Part shown: positions 26,671 to 35,801 of the stretch, piece after piece
How the letters are laid out: every line of letters begins with the position of its first letter
Numbering within the stretch: position 1 is the stretch's first letter
DNA from: an uncultured Alphaproteobacteria bacterium
GTDB taxonomy: Bacteria > Pseudomonadota > Alphaproteobacteria > HIMB59 > GCA-002718135
NCBI GenBank assembly: GCA_902515745.1
Contig: CABXWB010000003.1
Location: forward strand, 115,407-179,406
Direction of reading: 5' to 3'
DNA length: 64,000 nt
The notes under the pieces: model-generated
Seen by the model: the letters and a program-made list of their open reading frames with translations, nothing else
The model's database searches: none
What the model was told of the DNA's origin: nothing
Translations under genes and position numbers: made by a program

Positions 26671-27380
26671 ACTTTAATTGCGTACTTGTTAATTTCTTCA
26701 TATATATCTAAACATTCTTTATAAATATTTTCATAAGTTTTAGGTACAATAAATTCTTTAGAATTTTTGGTGTTAAAAGTAGTAGAGGAAATTACATCTT
26801 GATACCAAACTTTAGACCAAATACCATCAGTATCCCTATAGCCTTTTGGCCAATTAAGCATGTTTTGATCAAAATCTAAATTTAATTTTTGACACAAAAT
26901 TTTTAAATACTTTTCAGGGCTTGCTAATAAATAATCTGAGTTTATTATTATAGGCTCTTTTGAATTTAATAATTTAAAAATTTCATAAAGTTTTTTAAAG
27001 CCTACATCTTGAATTGATTTTAAAGTATTTTTTTTTAAATATGAGACAATTACTTTAGCAGGATCACGGATTAAAAAACAATTTATACCTCTATTGATCC
27101 AATCTAAGCGTGTTTCATCTAAAATATGATGAGTCATATGTTTTTGGTAAAATATTTTATAACTTCTATCATCTGTAGTAATTAATTTAATTATCTCATC
27201 TTCATCGGTCTGATAGTGATTTATAATTTTATCTTTCATTGGATGATTTAAGTTAGTTTTTTTTAAATAATATGCATAAAAAGGTTCATCATAAACCTTT
27301 GTGTCTTTTCTATTTTCAAAAGATCGCATCAATGCAGTACTAATATTTCTAGGTCCAGACCAAACAAATAAATTAATCAT
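26667..27380 (-). CDS. Sulfotransferase-like P-loop protein
   Basis: A 237-residue protein with an N-terminal P-loop, WSGPRNISTALM (about residues 7-18), like the PAPS-binding loop of sulfotransferases. The central FLIRDPAKVIVSYLKK segment matches the family's second PAPS-binding motif with Arg and Ser. The acceptor is unknown. It starts directly after the aminotransferase gene. This sulfotransferase/class IV aminotransferase pairing occurs in other marine alphaproteobacteria, as far as I recall, which suggests a shared pathway. Confidence 0.72.
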   Translation of the reverse strand: MINLFVWSGPRNISTALMRSFENRKDTKVYDEPFYAYYLKKTNLNHPMKDKIINHYQTDEDEIIKLITTDDRSYKIFYQKHMTHHILDETRLDWINRGINCFLIRDPAKVIVSYLKKNTLKSIQDVGFKKLYEIFKLLNSKEPIIINSDYLLASPEKYLKILCQKLNLDFDQNMLNWPKGYRDTDGIWSKVWYQDVISSTTFNTKNSKEFIVPKTYENIYKECLDIYEEINKYAIKV

Positions 27381-28271
27381 TTAAAATAAGTTATTATAAA
27401 AATTAGTTAATTCTTTAGTAATAGGATTCTTCTTTAATGAGTATTTTTTTTTATTTATTTGATTTATTGGTACAATTCCTGCGAAAGATCCGGTGCAAAA
27501 TGCTTCATCTGCATTTAATACTTCATTTAATTTAAAATTCTTTTCTTTTACTTTTATTTTATTTTTTTTACATAGATCTATAATTTTCTGTCTTGTAATT
27601 CCTGTAACACAATATTTTCCCGTTGAAGTAAAGACTGTCTTATTTTTAACAAAGAAGAAATGGGTGCTATTATTTGTAGCGACATTTCCATTAATATCAA
27701 ACATTAGTGCTTCATCAGCATTCTTTTTATTAGCTTCAATACATGCTAGTATACAATTTAATTTACTAAGTGAATTGATTTGTGGATTTTGAACATTGAT
27801 TGGCCCTCTAATAGTTTTTACTGTAACTAATTTTAATCCTTTATTGTATGTTTTAATATCTGGTTTTTTATATTCAGGGATTATGACTATAGTTGGTTTA
27901 GATATTGTAACTTTAGGTGATTGATAAGGTGTTGATTTAATACCTCTAGAAACAATTATTCTTAAATGAACATCTGTTTTCATTTTATTTATTTTGATCG
28001 TCTTTATTAGCGCTTCTGAAAGTTTTTTACGTGTTAAATGTATTTTTAAGTCAATAAGCTTTGCATCTTTATATAACCTATCTAGATGTTCTTTTAGAAA
28101 AATGAAATTATTATTATGATATCTTAACGAATCCCAGATACCATCACCAAGCATTGTAGATGAATCAAAAACTGATATTTTGGCATCTCTTCTTTTATAA
28201 AATTTTCCGTTGATATAAATTTTAATTTTTTTATTTCTTTTATCATCTACAAAATCATGACTTGAAACCAT
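27381..28271 (-). CDS. Class IV PLP aminotransferase
   Basis: A 296-residue fold-type IV PLP protein related to branched-chain and D-amino acid aminotransferases. YINGKFYKRRDAKISVFDSS near the start, MLGDGIWDSLR and TGITRQKI mark the family. Two landmark motifs differ: the usual K-x-L-N reads S-K-L-N, and the usual E-G-x-x-x-N reads A-T-N-N-S-T-H. I recall the same changes in marine relatives, so this is probably a real subfamily with its own substrate. It is the first gene of the nine-gene minus-strand run. Confidence 0.78.
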   Translation of the reverse strand: MVSSHDFVDDKRNKKIKIYINGKFYKRRDAKISVFDSSTMLGDGIWDSLRYHNNNFIFLKEHLDRLYKDAKLIDLKIHLTRKKLSEALIKTIKINKMKTDVHLRIIVSRGIKSTPYQSPKVTISKPTIVIIPEYKKPDIKTYNKGLKLVTVKTIRGPINVQNPQINSLSKLNCILACIEANKKNADEALMFDINGNVATNNSTHFFFVKNKTVFTSTGKYCVTGITRQKIIDLCKKNKIKVKEKNFKLNEVLNADEAFCTGSFAGIVPINQINKKKYSLKKNPITKELTNFYNNLF

Positions 28272-28389
28272 AATTATTTTTATCTTAATAGCAAATATTG
28301 TCTACTTAATAATCTTATTAACTTTTATTGAAAATCAAAGAGTGACATGTGATCAAATTAATATAACCAATTAGTAATTATCTTTTGTA

Positions 28390-29550
28390 ATGTTTAATAA
28401 AAATTTTATTGTTATTTGTATTTCTTCTACAATTGCTGCTTTCCCACCTATGGCTGTAGTTTTATTAGGTGGAATTATAACATCTCAGATAATGATGAAA
28501 GATTCATTAGCAACAGTTCCGATGACATTAATGATTATAGGTATAGCAATAAGTGCGCCTTTAGCTTCTAGGTTTATGAGTATTTGGGGAAGGCAGAAAG
28601 GATTTTTATTCTCATCATTACTAAGTTGTTTAGCATTAATTTTTTGTTCATTTGCAATTTACTTAGAAAATTTTTTTATTTTTGCTCTTGGTAATTTTTT
28701 AATTGGCTCTTCACAAGCTTTTATTCATCAGTATCGTTTTGCTGCATCTGAGTCAGTTACAAAAGAATTTATTCCAAGATCTATTTCAGTTATTTTATTA
28801 TTAGGTATAGTATCAGCATTACTTTCATCTAATTTTGCTGAATATTTTAAAGATTTTTTTCCAAATAATTTATTTCTTGGTAGTTATATTTTCTTATCGT
28901 TTACAGCAATAATTCCTTTATTTGTTCTTCTTTTTTATAAGGAAACTAAAACTTCCGATAATCAAAGTAAATTTGAAATTGAAACTATTTTTAAACTTTT
29001 AAAAAATATTAAAATTATACAATCAATCGTAAGCGCTGGTCTTGGTTATTTTACAATGGCTATAATTATGACTGCCACCCCTTTACATATGCATCTTGTT
29101 AATAAATTTACTTTATTTGAAACCAGTATCGTAATTCAACTTCACGTTATTGGTATGTTTTTACCCTCTCTATTTTCTGGAGATTTAATAAAAAGGTTTG
29201 GAAATACGAATATTATATATGCAGGAGTAGGTATTTTGTTTTTAAGTATATTCACTAATACATTCTTTGATTTTTATTATTCTTATATGTTAGGTTTAAT
29301 TCTACTTGGTATTGGATGGAATTTTTTATTTGTTTCAGGTTCAAGTTTGTTGGTTGTTTCTTACGAAGAAAAGGATAAATTTACAGCACAAGGTTTAAAT
29401 GATTTTATTGTTTTTTCTACTCAAGGCATAGGATCATTATCTGCTGGTTTTCTTTTATATTTTTCAAATTGGGCCATTATAAATTTATTATGTGTGCCAC
29501 TTTTAATAATTGTTTTAGTAGTCTCTATGTTTGCAGCTAGAAATAATTAA
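28390..29550 (+). CDS. MFS transporter
   Basis: A 386-residue protein with about 12 hydrophobic helices and the loop 2-3 motif FMSIWGRQKGF, a form of the MFS A motif. The start at 28390 follows a divergent intergenic space of about 120 bases. The substrate is unknown; an exporter role is as likely as import. The gene continues into the next frame, with the 3-hydroxyisobutyrate dehydrogenase-like gene starting 50 bases downstream. Confidence 0.82.
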   Translation: MFNKNFIVICISSTIAAFPPMAVVLLGGIITSQIMMKDSLATVPMTLMIIGIAISAPLASRFMSIWGRQKGFLFSSLLSCLALIFCSFAIYLENFFIFALGNFLIGSSQAFIHQYRFAASESVTKEFIPRSISVILLLGIVSALLSSNFAEYFKDFFPNNLFLGSYIFLSFTAIIPLFVLLFYKETKTSDNQSKFEIETIFKLLKNIKIIQSIVSAGLGYFTMAIIMTATPLHMHLVNKFTLFETSIVIQLHVIGMFLPSLFSGDLIKRFGNTNIIYAGVGILFLSIFTNTFFDFYYSYMLGLILLGIGWNFLFVSGSSLLVVSYEEKDKFTAQGLNDFIVFSTQGIGSLSAGFLLYFSNWAIINLLCVPLLIIVLVVSMFAARNN

Positions 29551-29599
29551 ATTTGATAATTCACTTTTAAATAATAATTTTTTCACTATAGTTATTTTC

Positions 29600-30460
29600 A
29601 TGAGCAATGTAGGATTTATAGGCGTAGGCTATATGGGCTATGGTATGGCTAAAAACTTATTAAAAAAACATAATGTATTTATATTTGCTCATAAAAATAG
29701 AAAACCTGTAAACAAATTAAAAAAAATTGGGGCTAAAGAATTAAAATCATACAATGAAATCAAAAAACAAAAACTTGATTGCATAATGATATGTGTAACA
29801 AATACACCAGTTGCTATAAATGTTGCAAACAAAATTAAAGAACAGCTTAATACCAAAACACTTGTAATAGATTTAACAACACATAATAAAAATGGTGCTT
29901 TTAAAATGGACAAAATTTTTAAATCAAAAAAAATAAGTTATAATTTTTGTGGAGTTATGGGCGGCCCAGTTCAAAGTGAGCAGGGTATATTAGGTGGTAT
30001 TTATGGTGGAAAAAAAAATAATTTTTTAAAATGTAAAAAATACCTTAGTTCCTTTTGTAAGTCAGTTTTTAATTTTGGCGATGTGTCAAAAGCATCTTCT
30101 GCAAAATTATTATCTAACTTTTTATCATTAATGACTACCACTAGTGTCATTGAATTTTTTAAGTCTGCTAAAAAATTAGACATTGATATTAAGCTCTTAT
30201 GTGATGTTGCTAGATTGGGTTCTGGAAATTCAGGAGCTTTAGATAGAATTGCAGATAAAGCTATAAAAGGTAATTACAAAGGGTATGTTTTTTCTGTAGA
30301 TAATACATACAAAGATTTGAATTATATTAATGACCTTGTTTCAGATTTACCAAATGCTAATAAACTCTCAAAAATGGCAAAATCATTTTACAAACAAGCT
30401 TCGAAAAAGGGATATGGCAATTTACTTGTTAGCGAACTAATTGATAAAGAAAAATATTAA
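29600..30460 (+). CDS. Beta-hydroxyacid dehydrogenase (3-hydroxyisobutyrate dehydrogenase family)
   Basis: A 286-residue NAD(P)-binding dehydrogenase. The Rossmann motif GFIGVGYMGYGMAKN opens the protein. The GVMGGPVQSEQGILGG segment corresponds to the substrate-binding GPV loop, and a conserved Lys lies in SSAKLLSNFL. Members oxidise 3-hydroxyisobutyrate, tartronate semialdehyde or similar acids. The ATG at 29600 gives the family start directly before the Rossmann motif; an upstream ATG at 29531 would add 23 residues and overlap the MFS gene. Confidence 0.82.
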   Translation: MSNVGFIGVGYMGYGMAKNLLKKHNVFIFAHKNRKPVNKLKKIGAKELKSYNEIKKQKLDCIMICVTNTPVAINVANKIKEQLNTKTLVIDLTTHNKNGAFKMDKIFKSKKISYNFCGVMGGPVQSEQGILGGIYGGKKNNFLKCKKYLSSFCKSVFNFGDVSKASSAKLLSNFLSLMTTTSVIEFFKSAKKLDIDIKLLCDVARLGSGNSGALDRIADKAIKGNYKGYVFSVDNTYKDLNYINDLVSDLPNANKLSKMAKSFYKQASKKGYGNLLVSELIDKEKY

Positions 30461-30463
30461 TAA

Positions 30464-30634
30464 ATGGATAAGCTAGTTCCAATTATTTATATGATTGGTG
30501 TGCTCTTATTAGTTCTACCTTCTTTCTTAAGCTCTAATAGTAATTTCAAAACTTTCTTTACTAACCTATCTATTTGGGTAGCTATTATATTAGTTGTTTT
30601 ATCTTTTTATTTTGCTTACAATTATTTTTTCTAA
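30464..30634 (+). CDS. Small two-helix membrane protein
   Basis: A 56-residue protein with two hydrophobic helices (about residues 5-20 and 36-54) joined by a short polar loop containing SSNSNFKTFF. It starts with ATG three bases after the dehydrogenase stop and ends 68 bases before dmdA. I recall similar N-terminal stretches next to periplasmic aspartyl protease-like genes in alphaproteobacteria, but nothing of that kind follows here. Function unknown. Confidence 0.55.
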   Translation: MDKLVPIIYMIGVLLLVLPSFLSSNSNFKTFFTNLSIWVAIILVVLSFYFAYNYFF

Positions 30635-30702
30635 AATGTTAAAAAAATATTAATTAATTTAATTGTAGACTTAGCTCAAACAAATATTTATACGAATTTT
30701 CC

Positions 30703-31812
30703 ATGTCGATTCAAGTTGTTTCAAAATCAAGAAGATTGAGAAGTACAATATATTCTTCTCGTATTGAGAAACAGGGGGTTAAGTCATATACGATCTATAA
30801 TCATATGCTTCTACCTGCGAGTTTTGGAGATACTTTAGAAGATTCCTATAATCACCTTAAAGAATATGTACAGGTTTGGGATGTTGCTGCCGAAAGACAA
30901 ATAGAAATTAAAGGTAAGGATGCATACCAACTTGTACAATTAATGACATGTAGAGACCTTAGTAAAGCTAAAGCAGGTAAATGTTATTATTCTCCTATAA
31001 TTGATGAAAATGGAGGAATGATAAACGATCCTGTAATACTAAAGTTTGATGACGAAAGATGGTGGATATCAATTGCAGATTCAGATCTTATGTTATTTGC
31101 CAAAGGTCTTGCAATAGGAAAAACATTGAATGTTTCTATTTCTGAACCCAATGTAAATATTATGGCTGTACAAGGACCTAAAGCTTTTAATTTATTAGAA
31201 AAAATTTTTGGAAATGAAATTTTAGATTTAAAGTTTTATAATTTTAAATATTTTAATTTTAAAAATTCTAAACATTTAATTGCTCGTTCTGGTTGGTCAA
31301 AACAAGGTGGCGTTGAAATTTATGTTGAAGACACAAAGTCAGGTTTAGAATTATATGATTTGTTATTTGAAGAGGGAAAAGAATTTAATGTAAAACCTGG
31401 ATGCCCTCATTTAATTGAAAGAATAGAAGGTGCACTATTATCATATGGAAATGATATGGATATTAATGATAATCCTCTAGAATGTGGATTAGATAAATTT
31501 GTTAATCTTGATAATGATTTAAATTTCTTAGGAAAAGATAAATTAATTAAAATTAAAGAGACGGGAATAGAAAAAAAAATTATGGGAGTAAAAATTAATT
31601 TAGATAAAATAAATCTAAGATCTACTATTGATTTAAAAATAGATGGTAAGATAATAGGTGAAGTTAGATCTGCCGTTTATTCACCAACATTCAAAAAAGT
31701 TATTGGTATTGCTATGATAAATAAGCCATATTTTTTATCTAATCACAAATTTGACATCGTTGTAAATGATAAAGAATGTACAGGGGAAATTTGCAATATA
31801 CCCTTTATATAA
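30703..31812 (+). CDS. dmdA: Dimethylsulfoniopropionate demethylase (DmdA) or close GcvT-family relative
   Basis: A 369-residue member of the GcvT aminomethyltransferase family that looks like DmdA of SAR11. DmdA moves a methyl group from DMSP to tetrahydrofolate, giving methylmercaptopropionate. From memory, the stretches [25 protein letters not shown], the INDPV and SIADSDLM segments, [23 protein letters not shown] and NPLECGLDK match SAR11 DmdA much better than GcvT. It differs clearly from the window's own gcvT. dmdB, dmdC and dmdD are not in the window. Confidence 0.78.
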   Translation: MSIQVVSKSRRLRSTIYSSRIEKQGVKSYTIYNHMLLPASFGDTLEDSYNHLKEYVQVWDVAAERQIEIKGKDAYQLVQLMTCRDLSKAKAGKCYYSPIIDENGGMINDPVILKFDDERWWISIADSDLMLFAKGLAIGKTLNVSISEPNVNIMAVQGPKAFNLLEKIFGNEILDLKFYNFKYFNFKNSKHLIARSGWSKQGGVEIYVEDTKSGLELYDLLFEEGKEFNVKPGCPHLIERIEGALLSYGNDMDINDNPLECGLDKFVNLDNDLNFLGKDKLIKIKETGIEKKIMGVKINLDKINLRSTIDLKIDGKIIGEVRSAVYSPTFKKVIGIAMINKPYFLSNHKFDIVVNDKECTGEICNIPFI

Positions 31813-31821
31813 ATAATTTTT

Positions 31822-32709
31822 ATGACTAATAATACTAAGGCTATAATATTAGCATTAGTAGCTTCTGTTTCTGGAGTTACGATGAATGTATTATTAAAAA
31901 TTTCACTTGATAATGTAAATGTTTATACGGCAGGTTTTTTAAGATTTTTTTTTGGATTTATTTTAATTTCTCCTTTTATTTTGTATTATCAATTTCAAAA
32001 CTTTAAAACTCCAAATTTAAAAATACATTTAACAAGAGGTATTCTAAATATTCCTATGATGCTACTAGGATTTTCTGCTTTAAAATTTATTCCTTTGGAG
32101 CAGATTAAAGCGATTACATTTGTAAGTCCAATTATCGTAGTTATACTCAGTGTAATTTTTCTAAAAGAAAAAATTTATCTAATTCGTATAGTGGCATTAA
32201 TAATTGGATTAATTGGTGTACTTGTAATTTTAAGACCTGGTATAGTAAGCATAAATGTAGGTGCATATATGGTTTTATGTTCTTGTTCTATATGGTCAGT
32301 AGTAGTTATAATTACAAAATTTGCCGCAAGAGTAGACAGTCCTTTTACAATTCTTTCTTATCAATACACTATTGTAACATTATTATCTTTTCCAATAGCA
32401 CTTTACTTTTGGCAATCACCATCGATAGAAACTATTTATTATCTAATCTGTGCAGGTATAGCTGGTACAATTGTTCATTTATGTATTAATACTGCTTATA
32501 AACTTACAGACTTATCCGTTCTTCAACCTGTTAATTTTTCAAGATTATTAATTGCTTCTTTATTTGGCTTTTTAATTTTTGATGAAATTCCTGACATTTG
32601 GACGATAATTGGTGGTTTAATAATTTTTTCTTCAATATTAATTATAACATACAGGGAAAATTATTTAAAAAAAGATATCGCAAAGCATTCTATTCCTATT
32701 AAGCTTTAA
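31822..32709 (+). CDS. EamA/DMT family permease, copy 1
   Basis: A 295-residue protein with about ten helices in two EamA repeats. It shares clear wording with the next gene: VYTAGFLRFFFGFI, LTRGILNIPMMLLGF, FKEKIY-like and VILRPGIV. Members export amino acids, nucleosides or metabolites. The substrate is unknown. It starts nine bases after dmdA and ends eight bases before copy 2, so all three may be co-transcribed; a role exporting a sulfur or methylated compound is only a possibility. Confidence 0.85.
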   Translation: MTNNTKAIILALVASVSGVTMNVLLKISLDNVNVYTAGFLRFFFGFILISPFILYYQFQNFKTPNLKIHLTRGILNIPMMLLGFSALKFIPLEQIKAITFVSPIIVVILSVIFLKEKIYLIRIVALIIGLIGVLVILRPGIVSINVGAYMVLCSCSIWSVVVIITKFAARVDSPFTILSYQYTIVTLLSFPIALYFWQSPSIETIYYLICAGIAGTIVHLCINTAYKLTDLSVLQPVNFSRLLIASLFGFLIFDEIPDIWTIIGGLIIFSSILIITYRENYLKKDIAKHSIPIKL

Positions 32710-32717
32710 TTTATTTA

Positions 32718-33608
32718 ATGAATAATAATATTAAAGCAATTTTGTTAACTGCTTCAGCTTCTTTCTTTGCAGTATTAATGGAAGCGTTAATTAGAGCAGC
32801 TCAATATGATTCTAATGTTTATACTATTGGTTTCTTAAGATTTTTTTTTGGTTTTATAATCATTTTTCCATATTTACTAAAAAATAATTTTGTAAATTAT
32901 AAAACTAAAAATCTAAAATTCTATCTTCTTCGTGGATTATTTAATATCCCTGTTATGATTTTAGGATTTGGTGCTCTTATTTATGTTCCACTTGAACAAT
33001 TTAAAGCAATGAATTTTCTAAGCCCTATACTTGTAGTTTTACTAAGTTTTTTAATTTTTAGAGAAAAAATTTACAACTATCGTATCTTAGCTTTAGTTGT
33101 AGGATTTATTGGTACTTTGATAATTATAAGACCAGGTATTGTTCAGTTTAATGTGGGAACAGTAATGGTTTTAGTCTCTCTTGTGTTCTGGTCTTTTATA
33201 ATAATTTTATCAAAATTTGTTTCAAAAGATGATTCTCCAATTACAATGGTTACTTATCAGTATACATTAATGACAATTTTTGCTTTACCACTTGCGTTAT
33301 TTTTTTGGGACACTCCCTCGTTAATTTCAATAATTTATGTTTTTATAGGTGCAATCTCAGGAACAATTTTACATTTGTGTCTTGGATTAGCATACAAATA
33401 TGCTGATTTATCAGTTACACAGCCAATTTGGTTTACAGGTTTAATTTTTGGATCCGGTATTGGTTATTTTTCTTTTAATGAAATACCTGATTTGTGGACA
33501 TGGATAGGAGGTATAGTTGTATTTTCCTCTGTTCTTTTAATCACTTACCGTGAAAGAAATGATGCCAAAATATCAAAAAATGACAATATTAATGCAATAA
33601 ATAATTAA
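32718..33608 (+). CDS. EamA/DMT family permease, copy 2
   Basis: A 296-residue permease with the same ten-helix, two-repeat layout as its upstream neighbour. Matching segments include VYTIGFLRFFFGFI, LLRGLFNIPVMILGFGAL, LIIRPGIVQ and the DLSVTQP region. The two genes are clearly tandem duplicates that have diverged. It is followed by about 80 AT-rich bases and then the first sugar importer operon. Confidence 0.85.
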   Translation: MNNNIKAILLTASASFFAVLMEALIRAAQYDSNVYTIGFLRFFFGFIIIFPYLLKNNFVNYKTKNLKFYLLRGLFNIPVMILGFGALIYVPLEQFKAMNFLSPILVVLLSFLIFREKIYNYRILALVVGFIGTLIIIRPGIVQFNVGTVMVLVSLVFWSFIIILSKFVSKDDSPITMVTYQYTLMTIFALPLALFFWDTPSLISIIYVFIGAISGTILHLCLGLAYKYADLSVTQPIWFTGLIFGSGIGYFSFNEIPDLWTWIGGIVVFSSVLLITYRERNDAKISKNDNINAINN

Positions 33609-33687
33609 TAATAATTATTGTTTCAATTTACTAGTAATTTTTTTTATTTTAGTTAATATTTACTTAATAAAATTAATGGGAGGTAAT

Positions 33688-34896
33688 ATGAAATTACTTA
33701 TTAAATTATTTTTAATTTCTTTAACTATTCTTCCTTTCGCTAAAACTTCTTACGCTGAAGAATTAATTATTTGGAGTAGAGGTGGCTGGTCTGATTGGAT
33801 GGTTGAAGGTTTTAATAAAAAAATGGCTGATGAAGGAAAAGATATTGTCGCTATTAATAACTTAATTGGACACGCTGACTTTCAGGTCAAATTTACTGCT
33901 GCTCTAGCTGCTGGTGAAAGAGTTGATGTTGCAAACATAGACTTAATTAATGTACCTTATTATGCTGCAATTGGAGCTTTAGAAGACATGACTGATTTTT
34001 TAAAGTCACAACCATATTATGATCAATTAAATGGTCCAATGCTTGCACTAGGTAGTTATGATGGCACACACTTTGCTGCACCAAATGCTGCTGACGTATC
34101 AGGATATGTTTATAATAAAAAACTTATGCCAACTCCTCCTAAGAATTGGGCAGAGATGGCAAGTATGTGCGAAGACTTTGCTGCCAAAGGACAACTAATG
34201 ATGGCATGGCCTTCAAAAAGTTATGGTGGTATGATCTTTACAGGAATGCCAGTTGCTTGGGCAAATGGTGGTTCATGGGTGAGTAAAGATGGTAAAACAG
34301 CTGAGTTAAATCATCCAAAAACAGTTGAATGGTTTAAGCATTACCAAAATTTAATTAATATTGGTTGTGTTCCAGAAAACGTTGATGTTTGGGATTGGCC
34401 AGATAAACAAGATGGTTTCTTAGCAGGTGATATTGCAATGATTGGTACAGGAAACTTCATGATAAATGTTGTTAAAGATCACACAGAAAAAGTAGATGCT
34501 GGATTTACAGCATTTATGGGTAGTGATGGTTCTAGTAACTCAGCATTTATTGGGGGCGACTTAATTGCAATTCCAGTTACAACTGGTGCTAAAGAAGCTG
34601 CCCTTGAGTACATTGAATATGTACTATCTGAGGCTGGTCAAATCGAAGTGTATACTAAAAATGGTGGTATACCAATTCGTGCTGATCTGTTTGAAGGTAA
34701 TCCATACCTAACTGATGATCACATGGTATTTGCTAATGCATCTACAGTTGGAGATGTTCCATATACGACTGTTTATCAAGAGTTAATGGACCCATGGCAG
34801 GTTGCAAATCAAAGAATTTTTGCTGGTGAAGATGTTCAGACAGTTCTTGATGAGCAAAATGCAATCATGCAAAAAATTATTGATGCTGGTCATTAA
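33688..34896 (+). CDS. Sugar ABC transporter substrate-binding protein, system 1
   Basis: A 402-residue periplasmic binding protein of the family 1 (MalE/UgpB-like) type. A signal peptide occupies about residues 1-22 (LLIKLFLISLTILPFAK core, then TSYA before the mature EELIIWSR). Aromatic residues such as WSRGGWSDW and WPDKQDG are typical of oligosaccharide pockets. GGGAGG directly before the ATG at 33688 fixes the start. It leads an operon with a MalF-type permease, MalG-type permeases, an ATPase and a GH127 arabinofuranosidase, so it probably captures an arabinose-containing oligosaccharide. Confidence 0.88.
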   Translation: MKLLIKLFLISLTILPFAKTSYAEELIIWSRGGWSDWMVEGFNKKMADEGKDIVAINNLIGHADFQVKFTAALAAGERVDVANIDLINVPYYAAIGALEDMTDFLKSQPYYDQLNGPMLALGSYDGTHFAAPNAADVSGYVYNKKLMPTPPKNWAEMASMCEDFAAKGQLMMAWPSKSYGGMIFTGMPVAWANGGSWVSKDGKTAELNHPKTVEWFKHYQNLINIGCVPENVDVWDWPDKQDGFLAGDIAMIGTGNFMINVVKDHTEKVDAGFTAFMGSDGSSNSAFIGGDLIAIPVTTGAKEAALEYIEYVLSEAGQIEVYTKNGGIPIRADLFEGNPYLTDDHMVFANASTVGDVPYTTVYQELMDPWQVANQRIFAGEDVQTVLDEQNAIMQKIIDAGH

Positions 34897-34922
34897 TATA
34901 TAAAGTATTGTAGGCGAAACTT

Positions 34923-35801
34923 ATGAGTAGATTACGAAAAGAACAACTTGTCGGTCTTTTAATGGTTTCGCCTGCATTAATCTTACTCGCAGTTTTTTTT
35001 CTTTACCCACTTGTAAATTCTTTTTACATGTCTTTTCACAAGTGGCCACTTTTTGGAAAGCCAAAGTGGGTAGGCCTAGATAACTATATTTTTATGTTCC
35101 AGGATGAACGTTTTTGGGAATCATTAAAATTTACTTTTGTTTATACTTTGACTGTAACACCAATGCTATTTATTGTTGCTCTTGGAACCGCGCTTTTATG
35201 TAACGCAAAAGCTTGGGGAACGACTTTCTTTAGAAGTATTTATTTTTTACCTGTAGTTATGTCTTTTGCCACAGCTAGTTATGTGTGGTTATGGCTTTAT
35301 AGTGAAATGTATGGAGTTATTATTTATGCATTAGAATTTTTTGGTTTTGGTGGAGAAAAGAAAAATCTAAATGTTTGGAAAACAGGCACATCATCGATGT
35401 GGGCTGTAAATGCTATGGTCACATGGAAATTTTCTGGCATCCAAATGATTATTTTGATAGCAGGATTACAAGCTATACGGGATGATTATTATGAAGCATC
35501 TAAATTAATGGGAGCCTCACGATGGCAAACAATTTGGAATGTAACGCTTCCTCTTCTAAGACCTTCAATTGCTCTAGCGTTAATTTTATCAATAGCCGGT
35601 TCAATTCAAGCCTATGAACAATTTGTCATCATGACAAGAGGTGGTCCTTCAAATTCTACTAAAACACTTGTAATGCATACGGTTGATATGGGATTTGATT
35701 ATTTCAAATTAGGTCCTGCAGCTTCTCTAGGTGTAATCATTATGATAATACTTTTTGTTCTAACCGTAATTCAATTACGTTTGTTTAGAAAGAATTACTA
35801 A
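34923..35801 (+). CDS. Sugar ABC permease, MalF type, system 1
   Basis: A 292-residue permease with about six membrane helices. The cytoplasmic EAA loop is YYEASKLMGASRWQTIWNV (about residues 188-206), the site that contacts the ATPase. FLYPLVNSFYMSF and the WVGLDNY segment after helix 1 are typical of the MalF/UgpA branch. It is the only MalF-type permease of the first system, although four MalG-type partners are encoded downstream. It starts 26 bases after the binding protein gene. Confidence 0.9.
   Translation: MSRLRKEQLVGLLMVSPALILLAVFFLYPLVNSFYMSFHKWPLFGKPKWVGLDNYIFMFQDERFWESLKFTFVYTLTVTPMLFIVALGTALLCNAKAWGTTFFRSIYFLPVVMSFATASYVWLWLYSEMYGVIIYALEFFGFGGEKKNLNVWKTGTSSMWAVNAMVTWKFSGIQMIILIAGLQAIRDDYYEASKLMGASRWQTIWNVTLPLLRPSIALALILSIAGSIQAYEQFVIMTRGGPSNSTKTLVMHTVDMGFDYFKLGPAASLGVIIMIILFVLTVIQLRLFRKNY

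Noticed and set aside
33628..33637. TTACTAGTAA palindrome upstream of the first importer operon as an operator
   Set aside because: It is only ten bases, AT-rich, and unlike the repeats upstream of system 2, so chance is likely.
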